64,000 bases of DNA, taken from Pirellulaceae bacterium (GTDB taxonomy: Bacteria; Planctomycetota; Planctomycetia; Pirellulales; Pirellulaceae). Position 1 is the stretch's first letter. Each line of letters begins with the position of its first letter. Of the stretch, positions 53,669-62,528 are shown in pieces. The position numbers and the translations under genes were made by a program. Location of the stretch: NCBI GenBank assembly GCA_019636375.1, contig JAHBXS010000004.1:620001-684000 (forward strand). Reading direction: 5' to 3'. The notes below the pieces were generated by a model, which was not told where the DNA came from, searched no databases, and saw only the letters and a list, made by a program, of their open reading frames with translations.

Positions 53669-54658
53669 TCAAAAAGCCGGCTCGGAACGATTGTTTCCGA
53701 TTGCGAAGATCGTTTCGGCGATCGATTCAGGGGTGTCATTTGGGCTGACTTCGATGAACTCGCATTCAGTTAGGCCTCGAAACCAAGTTTCCTGATGCCG
53801 TGCGAAACGTCGCGTGCGAATCAGCGTCTGTTCTTGGGCCTCGGCCAGCGTACTTCGCCCTTGGAGAAAGTCGATCACCTCACAGTACCCAACCGCTTGA
53901 AGGGCCGTACGTGAAAGGTTTGGATAATTCACCAACAACCGCTCAACCTCGGCAACCAAACCGTTGTCAAACATCCAGGCGACCCGCTGTGCGATTCGCT
54001 CGTGAAGTACTACGCGAGGATGACGAATGGTGAACACGCGACACTCATCAGCACGATGGGCATGATCAAATTCCATTTGCCAATGGCTGATGGGGCGTCC
54101 GGTAAGGTGAACTACTTCGAGGGCTCTGACTAAACGCCGACGATCGTTGACGTGTAACTTGTGGGCACTCAACGGATCGAGAATTTTCAACCGCTCATGC
54201 AGCGCCGCAGAGCCAACTTGTTCGATTTCTTCCTCGATTTCCTCGCGAAATTTCCAATCGGCCGGCGGGCCGTCGAACAATCCTCGCAGCATCGCCTTAA
54301 GGTAAAGTGCCGAACCACCCACAAATAGCACTTCTCGCCCTCGCGATTTGATCTCGGCGATTTTCGCCAGGGCCATTTCGCGATACCTGGAGACACTGAA
54401 CGATTCAGCCGGAGAAATGATGTCGATCAAATGGTGAGGAACTTCTGCCTGCTGCTCGCGCGATGGCTTGGCCGTCGCAATATCCATTTCGCGATAGATC
54501 GCCATTGAATCCAGAGAGATAATTTCGGCGTTAAGACGTTTCGCCAACTCGAGGCTGACCAGTGTTTTTCCACCGGCAGTGGCCCCGGTCAAATACCAAC
54601 ACTTCAGAGCAGCAGCACAATCGGCTCGATTAATAGCTAGACTTGGAGTCAGATCCAT
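53669..54658 (-). CDS. miaA: tRNA dimethylallyltransferase
   Basis: 329 residues. MiaA puts the dimethylallyl group on A37 of tRNAs that read UNN codons. The P-loop reads GATAGGKT near residue 25 (the family usually has GPTASGKT). Other signatures are EIISLDSMAIYREMDIATAKPS, VPHHLIDI, FVGGSALYLKAMLRGLF, HVNDRRRLVRALEV and GLTECEFIEVS. It converges on the RHS remnant and seems to stand alone. Confidence 0.93.
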   Translation of the reverse strand: MDLTPSLAINRADCAAALKCWYLTGATAGGKTLVSLELAKRLNAEIISLDSMAIYREMDIATAKPSREQQAEVPHHLIDIISPAESFSVSRYREMALAKIAEIKSRGREVLFVGGSALYLKAMLRGLFDGPPADWKFREEIEEEIEQVGSAALHERLKILDPLSAHKLHVNDRRRLVRALEVVHLTGRPISHWQMEFDHAHRADECRVFTIRHPRVVLHERIAQRVAWMFDNGLVAEVERLLVNYPNLSRTALQAVGYCEVIDFLQGRSTLAEAQEQTLIRTRRFARHQETWFRGLTECEFIEVSPNDTPESIAETIFAIGNNRSEPAF

Positions 54659-54776
54659 CGCAGTTTTTGGGGGAAATCCTAAAATCTAAAAAACCAATCC
54701 CGAATCCATCAATGACTAACAAATAGTCCAACTGTTCCAATCACCCTGGGTTCAGTTCGCTCATCCTTTGAGCAGG

Positions 54777-55355
54777 CTACTTCATTGCCCGAGCGCGGAA
54801 CTGGTTTTGCTTTTGCCGCATTTCTTGGGCCTTGCGAATTTTTTCCTTCTCAAGGTTTTCCGGAATGTCGCGGGCTCGATAAATGGGAATGCAGGAAACT
54901 AGAACACCTAAGCAAACGAAAGCGAAAGCCAACGCAACTCCAGCACCAAATTCCTGCTGCGTGTAAAACCGCTGGGCACTGAAAATATCAATCGGGTTCA
55001 TCGGCGAATCGAGTTGGACCCCAAAATTATATGTTGCATAAACATTGAACCGAAACCAAGCGATTAAAAGCACAACGTACAATGTTGCGAAGATCACCCA
55101 AAACGTAATCCCCAATTGATACTTGCGTTTGCGAATCACTAAAAGTGCGAAAGCGGTACAGGATAAAAGGCCCACAATCAACCCGAGCATCGGCATGATC
55201 CCCCGAGCACCGAAAAACATCTCCAGGAACATCGGAAAGCCATACAGCAAAAACGCGATGGTCATGGCCATTCCTGACAGGACCAACAAATGAAGATTAA
55301 ATCTGTCCAACGGGCTGACTTTTCTCTTCTTAGATTTGGTAGGCGCTAATGACAT
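54777..55355 (-). CDS. Hypothetical four-helix membrane protein
   Basis: 192 residues from the ATG at 55355 (the frame extends upstream to 55406). A basic N-terminus (KSKKRKV) is followed by four hydrophobic segments (about 23-45, 50-72, 80-102 and 138-160), then a basic coiled-coil-like C-terminus (ENLEKEKIRKAQEMRQKQNQFRARAMK). No known motif was seen. It lies between miaA and hisS on the same strand. Confidence 0.6.
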   Translation of the reverse strand: MSLAPTKSKKRKVSPLDRFNLHLLVLSGMAMTIAFLLYGFPMFLEMFFGARGIMPMLGLIVGLLSCTAFALLVIRKRKYQLGITFWVIFATLYVVLLIAWFRFNVYATYNFGVQLDSPMNPIDIFSAQRFYTQQEFGAGVALAFAFVCLGVLVSCIPIYRARDIPENLEKEKIRKAQEMRQKQNQFRARAMK

Positions 55356-55491
55356 AACGGGAATTCTCGTTGGAAGATTTTTTATTCGTGAATGAAGCCC
55401 AACCAACCACTCTTGTCGATACTTAGAATGATCTGTTGAAGTGAAAACGGTGACGGACTTTAAGACAAGTTATCGGTGCAATCAGCCTGAG

Positions 55492-56850
55492 TTACATTTT
55501 AACTTCAGTTCCGCTACGATTCAATTTCGCATTTAGCTCGTTGATCAGATTTTCCCCGCTATTGGCGATGGAAACCAACGTTTGTGAGGAATCCGCCAGC
55601 CATTTGAGTTGTACCTGTTGGCTTTGCAGTTCATCTGGCCCAGCGACAATCACCCCTTGGAACCCACGACGATCTGCGAATTTGAACTGTGCACCCAGTT
55701 TTTTCGAATCCGGATAAACCTCAACGTTAAAACCAGCCTGCCGCAATAATGCTGCCAACCGCAAGTAATGAGCAAGGTCCTCGTTTCGAAAATTGGCGAT
55801 CATGATTTGTGCCGGGGTTTTAGCCGCCGGTAGCATCCCCAACATTTCCATCGCGGCAAGTAATCGATCCAGCCCCAAGGAGGCACCTATCCCAGGCAAC
55901 TGCTCCCTCGTGAAAAGGCCCGCCAAATTATCGTAACGGCCACCCGAACAGACGCTTCCAATCTCCGGTTTGTCCAACAAGAACGTCTCAAAAATCGTGC
56001 CGGTGTAGTAGTCCAACCCTCGGGCGATGCTCGGATCGATCCGCACATGTTTGCCAACACCCAACTCATCGAAGGCGGCAAACATCGCTCGCAGCTCCTC
56101 GCAGCCTTGTTCACCTAATGGATTGCCTGAAATTAAGTCGGCCATTTGACTGAGAATTAATTGCGGTTCGCCAGCCAACTGCGCCATCTCAATTACCGCA
56201 GCCGTTTGTTCCAAGTTCAATTTCGCCACTTCGGACAATTCTGTCTCTATAGCCTTGGGGCCGACCTTGGGAAGTTTATCAATCGCTCGCAAAACAGCCG
56301 TAGCTCGTTCTGCCAATCCGAATTTCTCCAAAAAACCATTCAACACCTTCCGGTTATTGATCCGAACCTCAAACCGTTCGAACCCAAGTGCCTTCATCAA
56401 GTCGATGATCACCAGCCCGGTCTCGATATCGCTGGTCAATGACGTCGTGCCAATCGTGTCGAAATCGCATTGCATGAACTCTCGATAACGCCCCGCTTGT
56501 GGCGCTTCACCTCGCCAAACGGTGGCGATGTGATACCGTTTGAAAGGCATCCCTAATTGTGCCGAGTGCTGGGCCACAAATCGTGCCAAGGGAACCGTGA
56601 GATCAAACCGCATCCCCACATGCCGTTCCCCTTGATCGACAAAATGGTACATCTGCCGGTCGGTTTCTTCGCTCCCCTTGCCAGTCAAAATCTCAAACAG
56701 TTCCAAAGTCGGCGTATCGATCGGCGCGAAACCGTAGGATCGATAAACTCGTTTGCAAACTTCGATCAGGGCCTCGCGCGGCAGCATCATTTCCGGAAGA
56801 AAATCGCGGAATCCCTTGAGAGTGCGAGGTTGAATCAATTGATTGGACAT
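55492..56850 (-). CDS. hisS: Histidyl-tRNA synthetase
   Basis: 452 residues, class II aaRS. The N-terminal PRTLKGFRDFLPEMM, motif 1, motif 2 (RYHIATVWRGEAPQAGRYREFMQCDFD), the histidine-binding ARGLDYYTGTIFE and motif 3 (GIGASLGLDRLLAAME) are present. The C-terminal anticodon domain contains AQIMIANF and the VEVYPDSKKLGAQFKFADRRG segment. The upstream YkgJ-type gene is on the same strand, 19 bp before it. Confidence 0.96.
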   Translation of the reverse strand: MSNQLIQPRTLKGFRDFLPEMMLPREALIEVCKRVYRSYGFAPIDTPTLELFEILTGKGSEETDRQMYHFVDQGERHVGMRFDLTVPLARFVAQHSAQLGMPFKRYHIATVWRGEAPQAGRYREFMQCDFDTIGTTSLTSDIETGLVIIDLMKALGFERFEVRINNRKVLNGFLEKFGLAERATAVLRAIDKLPKVGPKAIETELSEVAKLNLEQTAAVIEMAQLAGEPQLILSQMADLISGNPLGEQGCEELRAMFAAFDELGVGKHVRIDPSIARGLDYYTGTIFETFLLDKPEIGSVCSGGRYDNLAGLFTREQLPGIGASLGLDRLLAAMEMLGMLPAAKTPAQIMIANFRNEDLAHYLRLAALLRQAGFNVEVYPDSKKLGAQFKFADRRGFQGVIVAGPDELQSQQVQLKWLADSSQTLVSIANSGENLINELNAKLNRSGTEVKM

Positions 56851-56869
56851 GGATGGGCGACGTCCCCGG

Positions 56870-57316
56870 TTAATTCAGAATAGGAAACATTTCAGGGCGC
56901 GGCGAGCGGAAATTTTTCGCAGTCGGCCGATTTTCAAATAGGGCCTCATAGTACTCTTGAACCTGCTCAGCAGTCTCAAAATACCGGTCGTACACGTTGC
57001 TGTCTTCGTACTCGCAATTGTCGGTCGAGTACTCGCGGCAAATTTGCGGACGAGTGTGGTAGATGCCGCATCGATTGTCGTCTTGGAGATGTTTGCATTT
57101 CGTGTGAACGAGGATGTACCAAACCTCGTCGTCGACGAAAACCGACGCCCGTTCGTGCAACAAGAACCACCGCATGAAGTCAAAATCTTGAGTCTCCGTG
57201 GGTTTTTCAATTGGCAACGCAAAGTACCGGCAACATTTGGCGGTGCAAAAATCGCAGAGACAGGCTCCCTCCGGAACTTGATCCTTGGGGATTTTTTTTA
57301 ACGGCGGTTTATTCAT
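56870..57316 (-). CDS. YkgJ-family cysteine-cluster protein
   Basis: 148 residues with the cysteine pattern of the YkgJ/putative zinc- or iron-binding cluster family: CLCDFCTAKCC near the N-terminus, then HTKCKHLQDDNRCGIY and RPQICREYSTDNCEY. A metal- or Fe-S-binding role is known only by pattern. Immediate proximity to hisS (19 bp) suggests co-transcription; functional linkage is unknown. Confidence 0.85.
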   Translation of the reverse strand: MNKPPLKKIPKDQVPEGACLCDFCTAKCCRYFALPIEKPTETQDFDFMRWFLLHERASVFVDDEVWYILVHTKCKHLQDDNRCGIYHTRPQICREYSTDNCEYEDSNVYDRYFETAEQVQEYYEALFENRPTAKNFRSPRPEMFPILN

Positions 57317-57637
57317 TTCGGAAAAATTAAGCTACTGTGGTCTTGGGTCCTTTGGTATAAGTTATAGGCAAAACCGACAGTTTTTGAAGGGTAGGAACCC
57401 GGCAAATCTCTTTCGAAAGCCAATCGAGTCGCCTAAATTTGAGGCAACCGTTCAGGGAGTGAACGACCACGTAGCTTTTCACTCCGTGAAAAGGCGACTG
57501 CACCGTAGGAACATGACGCCACAATCCACTCGGATGAGTGATTCGCCATAAAGAGATTTGATTTTTCTCCAACAAAAATTCCGTTTTCTTTCACAACTTG
57601 AGCAACCTGCACGCATCCAACGAATCGCCCCAGAGCC
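57317..57637. other. Divergent intergenic region with palindromic repeat
   Basis: This region separates the YkgJ gene and the HELSH membrane protein gene. Apart from the repeat described at 57451-57490, no promoter or RNA was recognised. Confidence 0.45.
57451..57490. repeat. Diverged GTTCACGGAGTGAAC-type palindrome pair
   Basis: TTCAGGGAGTGAAC (57451-57464) and TTCACTCCGTGAA (57478-57490), the second inverted, are separated by GACCACGTAGCTT. The layout resembles 53583-53624, with the spacer ACGTRGC kept. Confidence 0.55.
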
Positions 57638-58444
57638 ATGCCAGAGATTTTAATCAATAGCTTGAGTCTCCTCGCAATGTTACTGGGTCCAGCGATTGTG
57701 GCCGCTGCGCTGATTCATGGCTTCGAGCACAATGTCCAACATCAAATGGCCGCACGCTGGGGTTGGCGAAGTGTGCTGTGGACCGGTTGGCTTGGGACGC
57801 CGATTCACGAATTGAGCCATGTCCTGATGTGCCGGTTGTTCGGACATCGAATTGAAGAGGTCCGATTTTTCGATCCTGACAACCAAAGCGGCCGTCTGGG
57901 GTATGTCAAGCATTCTTATCATCGTGGACATTGGTTTGAGGAACTTGGTAACGTCTTTATCGGAACTGCGCCATTCATCGGCGGCTCGCTGGTCATGCTC
58001 GTCTTGCTCTGGCTGTTTTATCCTAGTCTCGCTCGCGGACTTTTGCGTTCTGAGGACGTTCTGGCAGCGGAGTCATGGCAAACTTTGCTATCCGGGACTG
58101 CGTTGGCCTATCGAGAGTTCTTGCAATCCCTTTTCGCGTGGGAAAGTCTAACAACCTTCCGACTTTGGATTTTTCTGTACCTTACACTTTGCGTCGCTTC
58201 CCACATGGCCCCCAGCGCCAGCGACTACAAGGGTGCGATGCGGGGCCTCGTGATCATGGCCTTCGTCGTGTTGGCTGCTGCTGTCATCGCAATGACGCTC
58301 ACCTCGAACCCGATTGCATTGTCGCTGTCAATCATCAAAACCTTCTCCCCTGTGATGATCATGGGGGGCCTCAGCGTCGTGTTGTGTTTCGTGTTATGGC
58401 TAGTGGTGTCAGCTATTTGCCTAGCAATTCCTCCCCGCCGTTGA
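57638..58444 (+). CDS. Multi-pass membrane protein with HExxH (M50-like)
   Basis: 268 residues with about six membrane helices. H57-E58-L-S-H61 in GTPIHELSHVLMCRLFGH matches the zinc-binding HExxH of M50-type intramembrane proteases. The downstream LGNVFIGTAPFIGG could supply further site residues, but a classical third ligand (such as the NxxPxxxxDG of site-2 proteases) is not evident. It may be a protease-like membrane protein of unknown substrate. Confidence 0.65.
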   Translation: MPEILINSLSLLAMLLGPAIVAAALIHGFEHNVQHQMAARWGWRSVLWTGWLGTPIHELSHVLMCRLFGHRIEEVRFFDPDNQSGRLGYVKHSYHRGHWFEELGNVFIGTAPFIGGSLVMLVLLWLFYPSLARGLLRSEDVLAAESWQTLLSGTALAYREFLQSLFAWESLTTFRLWIFLYLTLCVASHMAPSASDYKGAMRGLVIMAFVVLAAAVIAMTLTSNPIALSLSIIKTFSPVMIMGGLSVVLCFVLWLVVSAICLAIPPRR

Positions 58445-58499
58445 TTTCTCCCTTATGATGACAACGACGATCCTGTTGTCCTTGAATACTCTTTCAAAA

Positions 58500-60014
58500 T
58501 TACGCCAAGATATCCGAGATCACATGACCGTGGACATCCGTTAAACGCCGATCAATGCCACCGGACCGAAAGGTCAATTGTTTGTGATCCAAACCGAGTA
58601 ACTGAAGAATCGTCGCGTGGATGTCGTAGACCTGGGTTGGGTGCTCGCGATCCAAAGGCTTGTACCCCCATTCATCGCTGGGGCCGTAGCTCACCCCTCC
58701 TTTGATTCCGCCGCCGCAGAGCCAATTGGTAAACACAAATGGGTTATGGTCTCGCCCCAGGCCTCCTTGCGTCGAGGGCATTCGCCCGAATTCAGTGGTC
58801 CAAAAAACGATGGTGTCTTCGAGAAGCCCCCGGCGCCGCAAATCGCCAATCAGAGCCGCTGCTCCACGCGCCATGCCCTGGGCCAAGGGACCATGGTCAC
58901 GCTCCAGGTCTTCATGAGAGTCCCAATTCCGGCGGGGAAAGCCGTTGTCGTTTCCCGACCAGATTTGAACGAAACGCACTCCGCGCTCAAGCAATCGCCG
59001 CGCCACCAAACATTTGCGTCCAAAACAATCGGCCTCTTCCGTAGCATTGATTTCGGCGGGCCACTCCGCACCTCCATCGCGAATACCGTACTCATCCAGA
59101 ACATACTGGGGCTCGTCAGAAATATCGAGGGCCTCCGGAGCCGCCAACTGCATCCGCGCCGCCAATTCATAGGTCTTAATTCTCGATTCCAACCGCCCAT
59201 CGCCTGGTCGCTCGGAAGTATGTTGACGATTGAGCTTCGCCAAGATTTCGTGCGTTCGCCGTTCACTTTCCGGAGTCACAAATTTCCCCGTCTCATGTGG
59301 ATACAAATTGGTGATCGGTATCGAGTTCTGCGGAAAAACCATGGTTCCCGAGTGTTCGGAAGGCAAAAAAGCGGAGTCCCAATTCTTAACACCGTTCGAT
59401 GCGAAACCACGATGGTCGGGCAATACTACAAACGTCGGCAGGTTCTCATTCTCACTTCCCAATCCGTAACTGATCCAACTCCCCATCCCTGGGAAGCCCG
59501 GTAAGGAAAACCCTGTCGCTTGCAGGAGCGTCGCCGTGCTATGCACGCCCGATTTTCCCACCATGTTGTGAACAAACGCTATCTCGTCTACGAACTCTCC
59601 TAAGGGTGAAACAACTTCGCTCAGCGGTTTGCCGCATTCGCCGTAAGGCCGAAAATCCCAGACCGGCTTTTTCCACGGTCCCAATCCATCTTGAAAAGCT
59701 TCGACATGTTCACCGAAGTCTGCGGGCTCGCCGTGTCGTTTGATCAGTTCGGGCTTGTAGTCAAACAAGTCGATGTGACTCGCGGCACCGGCCATAAACA
59801 ACTGCACCACTCGTTTGGCGCGTGGACGAAATTGCAGTGGGCTTCCGTTGGCACTGTGGCCGTACGGAGCATCATCCGACTGTTTCCCCTTTGCATCATT
59901 CGCCATTAACGCGGCCAATGCCAGGGTGCCAAACCCACCACCCAATTGTCCTAAAAACTCGCGTCGTAGCGGCGTAACGACTCGTTGGGTTCGCTGGCAG
60001 AATGAACCAAGCAT
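58500..60014 (-). CDS. DUF1501 (sulfatase-like) protein with Tat-type signal
   Basis: 504 residues from the ATG at 60014, with GAGGTG five bases upstream. The N-terminus has the twin-arginine segment RREFLGQLGGGFGTLALAALM. The body matches DUF1501: FMAGAASHIDLFDYKPEL, FVHNMVGKSGVHSTA, MGSWISYGLGSENENLP, FVQIWSGNDNGFPRRNWDSH, and the terminal TTEFGRMPSTQGGLGRDHNP. The fold is related to alkaline-phosphatase/sulfatase enzymes, though the activity of DUF1501 is unknown. It begins 7 bp after the PSD1 gene, the typical pair of planctomycetes. Confidence 0.93.
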   Translation of the reverse strand: MLGSFCQRTQRVVTPLRREFLGQLGGGFGTLALAALMANDAKGKQSDDAPYGHSANGSPLQFRPRAKRVVQLFMAGAASHIDLFDYKPELIKRHGEPADFGEHVEAFQDGLGPWKKPVWDFRPYGECGKPLSEVVSPLGEFVDEIAFVHNMVGKSGVHSTATLLQATGFSLPGFPGMGSWISYGLGSENENLPTFVVLPDHRGFASNGVKNWDSAFLPSEHSGTMVFPQNSIPITNLYPHETGKFVTPESERRTHEILAKLNRQHTSERPGDGRLESRIKTYELAARMQLAAPEALDISDEPQYVLDEYGIRDGGAEWPAEINATEEADCFGRKCLVARRLLERGVRFVQIWSGNDNGFPRRNWDSHEDLERDHGPLAQGMARGAAALIGDLRRRGLLEDTIVFWTTEFGRMPSTQGGLGRDHNPFVFTNWLCGGGIKGGVSYGPSDEWGYKPLDREHPTQVYDIHATILQLLGLDHKQLTFRSGGIDRRLTDVHGHVISDILA

Positions 60015-60021
60015 TGACACC

Positions 60022-62514
60022 TCAATCAATAAACATCAATTCGTTTAAGTTAAACATGACGCGGCACACTTGAATCAAACCATGCTCCATCGCAAAATCT
60101 GTCAATTCTTCGACCTCGGCAAGGGTTGGCTGGCGACCTGTAACCTCCCAAAACCCTCGCTCAATCTGACGAGCGAGTCTTTGTTTGGGATCGTTTATCT
60201 CCTGAATTTCTGAAAGCCGTTCGAGCTTTTCGGCGAATCGCTGGCTCATTGCCATAATCAATCCGTTGTTGAGCAGCGCAAGAGCTTGCAATGGAGTTTG
60301 ACTTTCGTTTCTTCTAGCTACTTGCTGAGAAGGGTCAGCACAGTCGAGTGCATTTGAAAACGGTTCAAGCTGCGACCGCACGGTGAAGCGGTAGATCGAT
60401 CGTCGATGCGATTTGGCATCAAAAAAGTCATGCAACTCGTAGCGATAGTGCGGCGAATGCTCCGGCTTTTCCATCACGAATTCTTGAAATCCCGGGCCGC
60501 CCATCGTCTCGTCCAGGCAATTGGATACAAGCAGCAGCGTATCTCGGAACTGCTCGGCATCAAGTTTTCGGCGATTCGCTCGCCACAGCCAACGATTGTT
60601 TGGATCGGCGACGAGTCGAGCGTCCTCGCGCGGGTCGTCAAGGCTGGGATTTGAGGTTTGCCGATAAGCGGCACTGGTGACGATCAAACGATGGAGAGAC
60701 TTAAGCGATTGCCCACCATCGCGAAACTCACAGGCCAACCAATCCAGCAACTCCGGATGACTGGGTACTCCCCCCATCTGACCAAAATCGTTTGGGGTTT
60801 CTACGAGCCCTTGACCAAAATGGTGTTGCCAAACTCGATTTACAATACTCCGCCAAGTGAACCCGTTTTCGCGATCGGACAACCAGCGGGCCAAGGCGAC
60901 TCGGCGGTCGGACTCGTCATGGTTGCTCGGGATGAAGAACTCTGGACTCACCCCCGAAACCAACTCCAGTCCACCCGGTTCGACCATTTCGCGCGGTTGC
61001 GTCACTTCACCCCGATACAAAACCCTTATTTCCCGAGGCTTTCCACCGGATGGACCAGTGCCCGAGAAGCTACCCTGGCCGTGATGCACAGTCCCCGCAT
61101 AAACGAGCGAGGGTAAAGGCAGTTCCTCAATTTTGGCCTTCACGCCCTTCAAGTCTCGCTTGGCTTTTGCAACGTCGGACAATTCTTCGGAGTTTACGTC
61201 GTCATCCAAAAGCAACTCCATCTCGCCAACTCGACTCTGCTCTTCCGGCGGCAGTTTTGCGATGGCAGCCGCTAAAATTTCCTCGATTCGAGTGCGCTCG
61301 GCGTTGAGTTGTTCGCGTCGTTTAGCGATTTCGGGGTCATGGTCGTAAGGCTTGTCTGCTCGATCAATCGCCGCAAAAGCAGCCTGCAGTCGATAGTATT
61401 CCACTTGATTGATCGGGTCGAATTTGTGGTTGTGACATTGCGCGCAGCCGACAGTGATGCTCGTGAAAGACTGCACGACGTTCCGTACCATATCATCGCG
61501 GTCGAGGTGGCGAGCGATTTTTCCGTCGATTTTCGACTCGGGGACTTCGGCGTGACCCACCAAGTCCCAAGGCCCTGCGGCGATCATTCCCAACGCCTCG
61601 ATACCGTCAACTGTTCCAGGAAACAAGGCGTCCCCCGCTACTTGCTCCTCGATCATACGCCCCCACGATTTGTCTTCATTGAAAGAGCGAATCACGTAGT
61701 CTCGATACGGCCAAGCATTGGGGCGCGGTTGATCCTTGTCGTAGCCGTGGGTGTCGGCGTACTGCACGACGTCCAGCCAATGCCGGGCCCATCGTTCGCC
61801 ATACCGCGGCGAATTCAACAGGCGGTCCACCAAATTTTCATAGGCTTGAGGGTCGGGGTCTTCAACAAATGCCTTCAACTCTTCAGGAGCCGGCGGCAAA
61901 CCAATCAAGTCATAATACAATCGGCGAGCCAGAATGCGGCGATCAGCAGGCGGGGAAAGTTCGAATCCGCGTTCGTTCAAGACTTGATAAATGAATGCAT
62001 CAATCGGGTGGGGCTGGGTTTCTTCGGTCGTATCCCTCTCAGACTTTTGTTTTGAGTTCGCACGGGTGCTCGGGATTGTCGGACGGATCAATGGGCGAAG
62101 CGACCACCAGTTTGCATCGAGCTGATATGGTGGTGCCAGAACTACTCCATCAGGCCAAACGGCCCCCTCGCGAATCCACCGGGCCAACGTCTCCTGTTCC
62201 GCGGCCGAGAGTGGCGGCCCTTCTTGAGGCATCGCGGCACGTCCGCCTTCCGTCGTGATCAGATCGATCAAGTAACTCGAGTCGGGATCACCCGGATCAA
62301 GGACTTCGCCGCTGACCCCTCCCGCAAACGCACTGGGACCGTCCAATAGTGAGAGCCCTCCCGCTAGATCGCGAGCGTTGTGGCACTTGACGCAGTGCGT
62401 TTGAAAAATTTTCAACGCCTCTCGTGCCAACTCATCATCGTCGGCTCTAGCAACTTGGCTGCACCAGCCAAGGACAACAATTCCAACCCGGAACAACAGT
62501 TGCCGACAAATCAT
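60022..62514 (-). CDS. PSD1-type cytochrome c / DUF1549 / DUF1553 protein
   Basis: 830 residues. A signal peptide (about 1-24) is followed by a planctomycete cytochrome C (PSCyt1) domain with heme motif C41-V-K-C44-H45 and the distal Met of AAM95PQEG. DUF1549 (about 170-380) ends with GCAQCHNHKFDPI, a second CxxCH-type motif. A coiled segment (QLNAERTRIEEILAAAIAKL) follows, then DUF1553 (about 540-800; RRVALARWLSDRENGFTWRSIVNRVWQHHFG). Such proteins are abundant in planctomycetes and of unknown role, probably extracytoplasmic and linked to degradation of complex polymers. Operon partners are DUF1501 and the PQQ protein. Confidence 0.93.
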   Translation of the reverse strand: MICRQLLFRVGIVVLGWCSQVARADDDELAREALKIFQTHCVKCHNARDLAGGLSLLDGPSAFAGGVSGEVLDPGDPDSSYLIDLITTEGGRAAMPQEGPPLSAAEQETLARWIREGAVWPDGVVLAPPYQLDANWWSLRPLIRPTIPSTRANSKQKSERDTTEETQPHPIDAFIYQVLNERGFELSPPADRRILARRLYYDLIGLPPAPEELKAFVEDPDPQAYENLVDRLLNSPRYGERWARHWLDVVQYADTHGYDKDQPRPNAWPYRDYVIRSFNEDKSWGRMIEEQVAGDALFPGTVDGIEALGMIAAGPWDLVGHAEVPESKIDGKIARHLDRDDMVRNVVQSFTSITVGCAQCHNHKFDPINQVEYYRLQAAFAAIDRADKPYDHDPEIAKRREQLNAERTRIEEILAAAIAKLPPEEQSRVGEMELLLDDDVNSEELSDVAKAKRDLKGVKAKIEELPLPSLVYAGTVHHGQGSFSGTGPSGGKPREIRVLYRGEVTQPREMVEPGGLELVSGVSPEFFIPSNHDESDRRVALARWLSDRENGFTWRSIVNRVWQHHFGQGLVETPNDFGQMGGVPSHPELLDWLACEFRDGGQSLKSLHRLIVTSAAYRQTSNPSLDDPREDARLVADPNNRWLWRANRRKLDAEQFRDTLLLVSNCLDETMGGPGFQEFVMEKPEHSPHYRYELHDFFDAKSHRRSIYRFTVRSQLEPFSNALDCADPSQQVARRNESQTPLQALALLNNGLIMAMSQRFAEKLERLSEIQEINDPKQRLARQIERGFWEVTGRQPTLAEVEELTDFAMEHGLIQVCRVMFNLNELMFID

Positions 62515-62528
62515 TGAACGTTCGAGGC

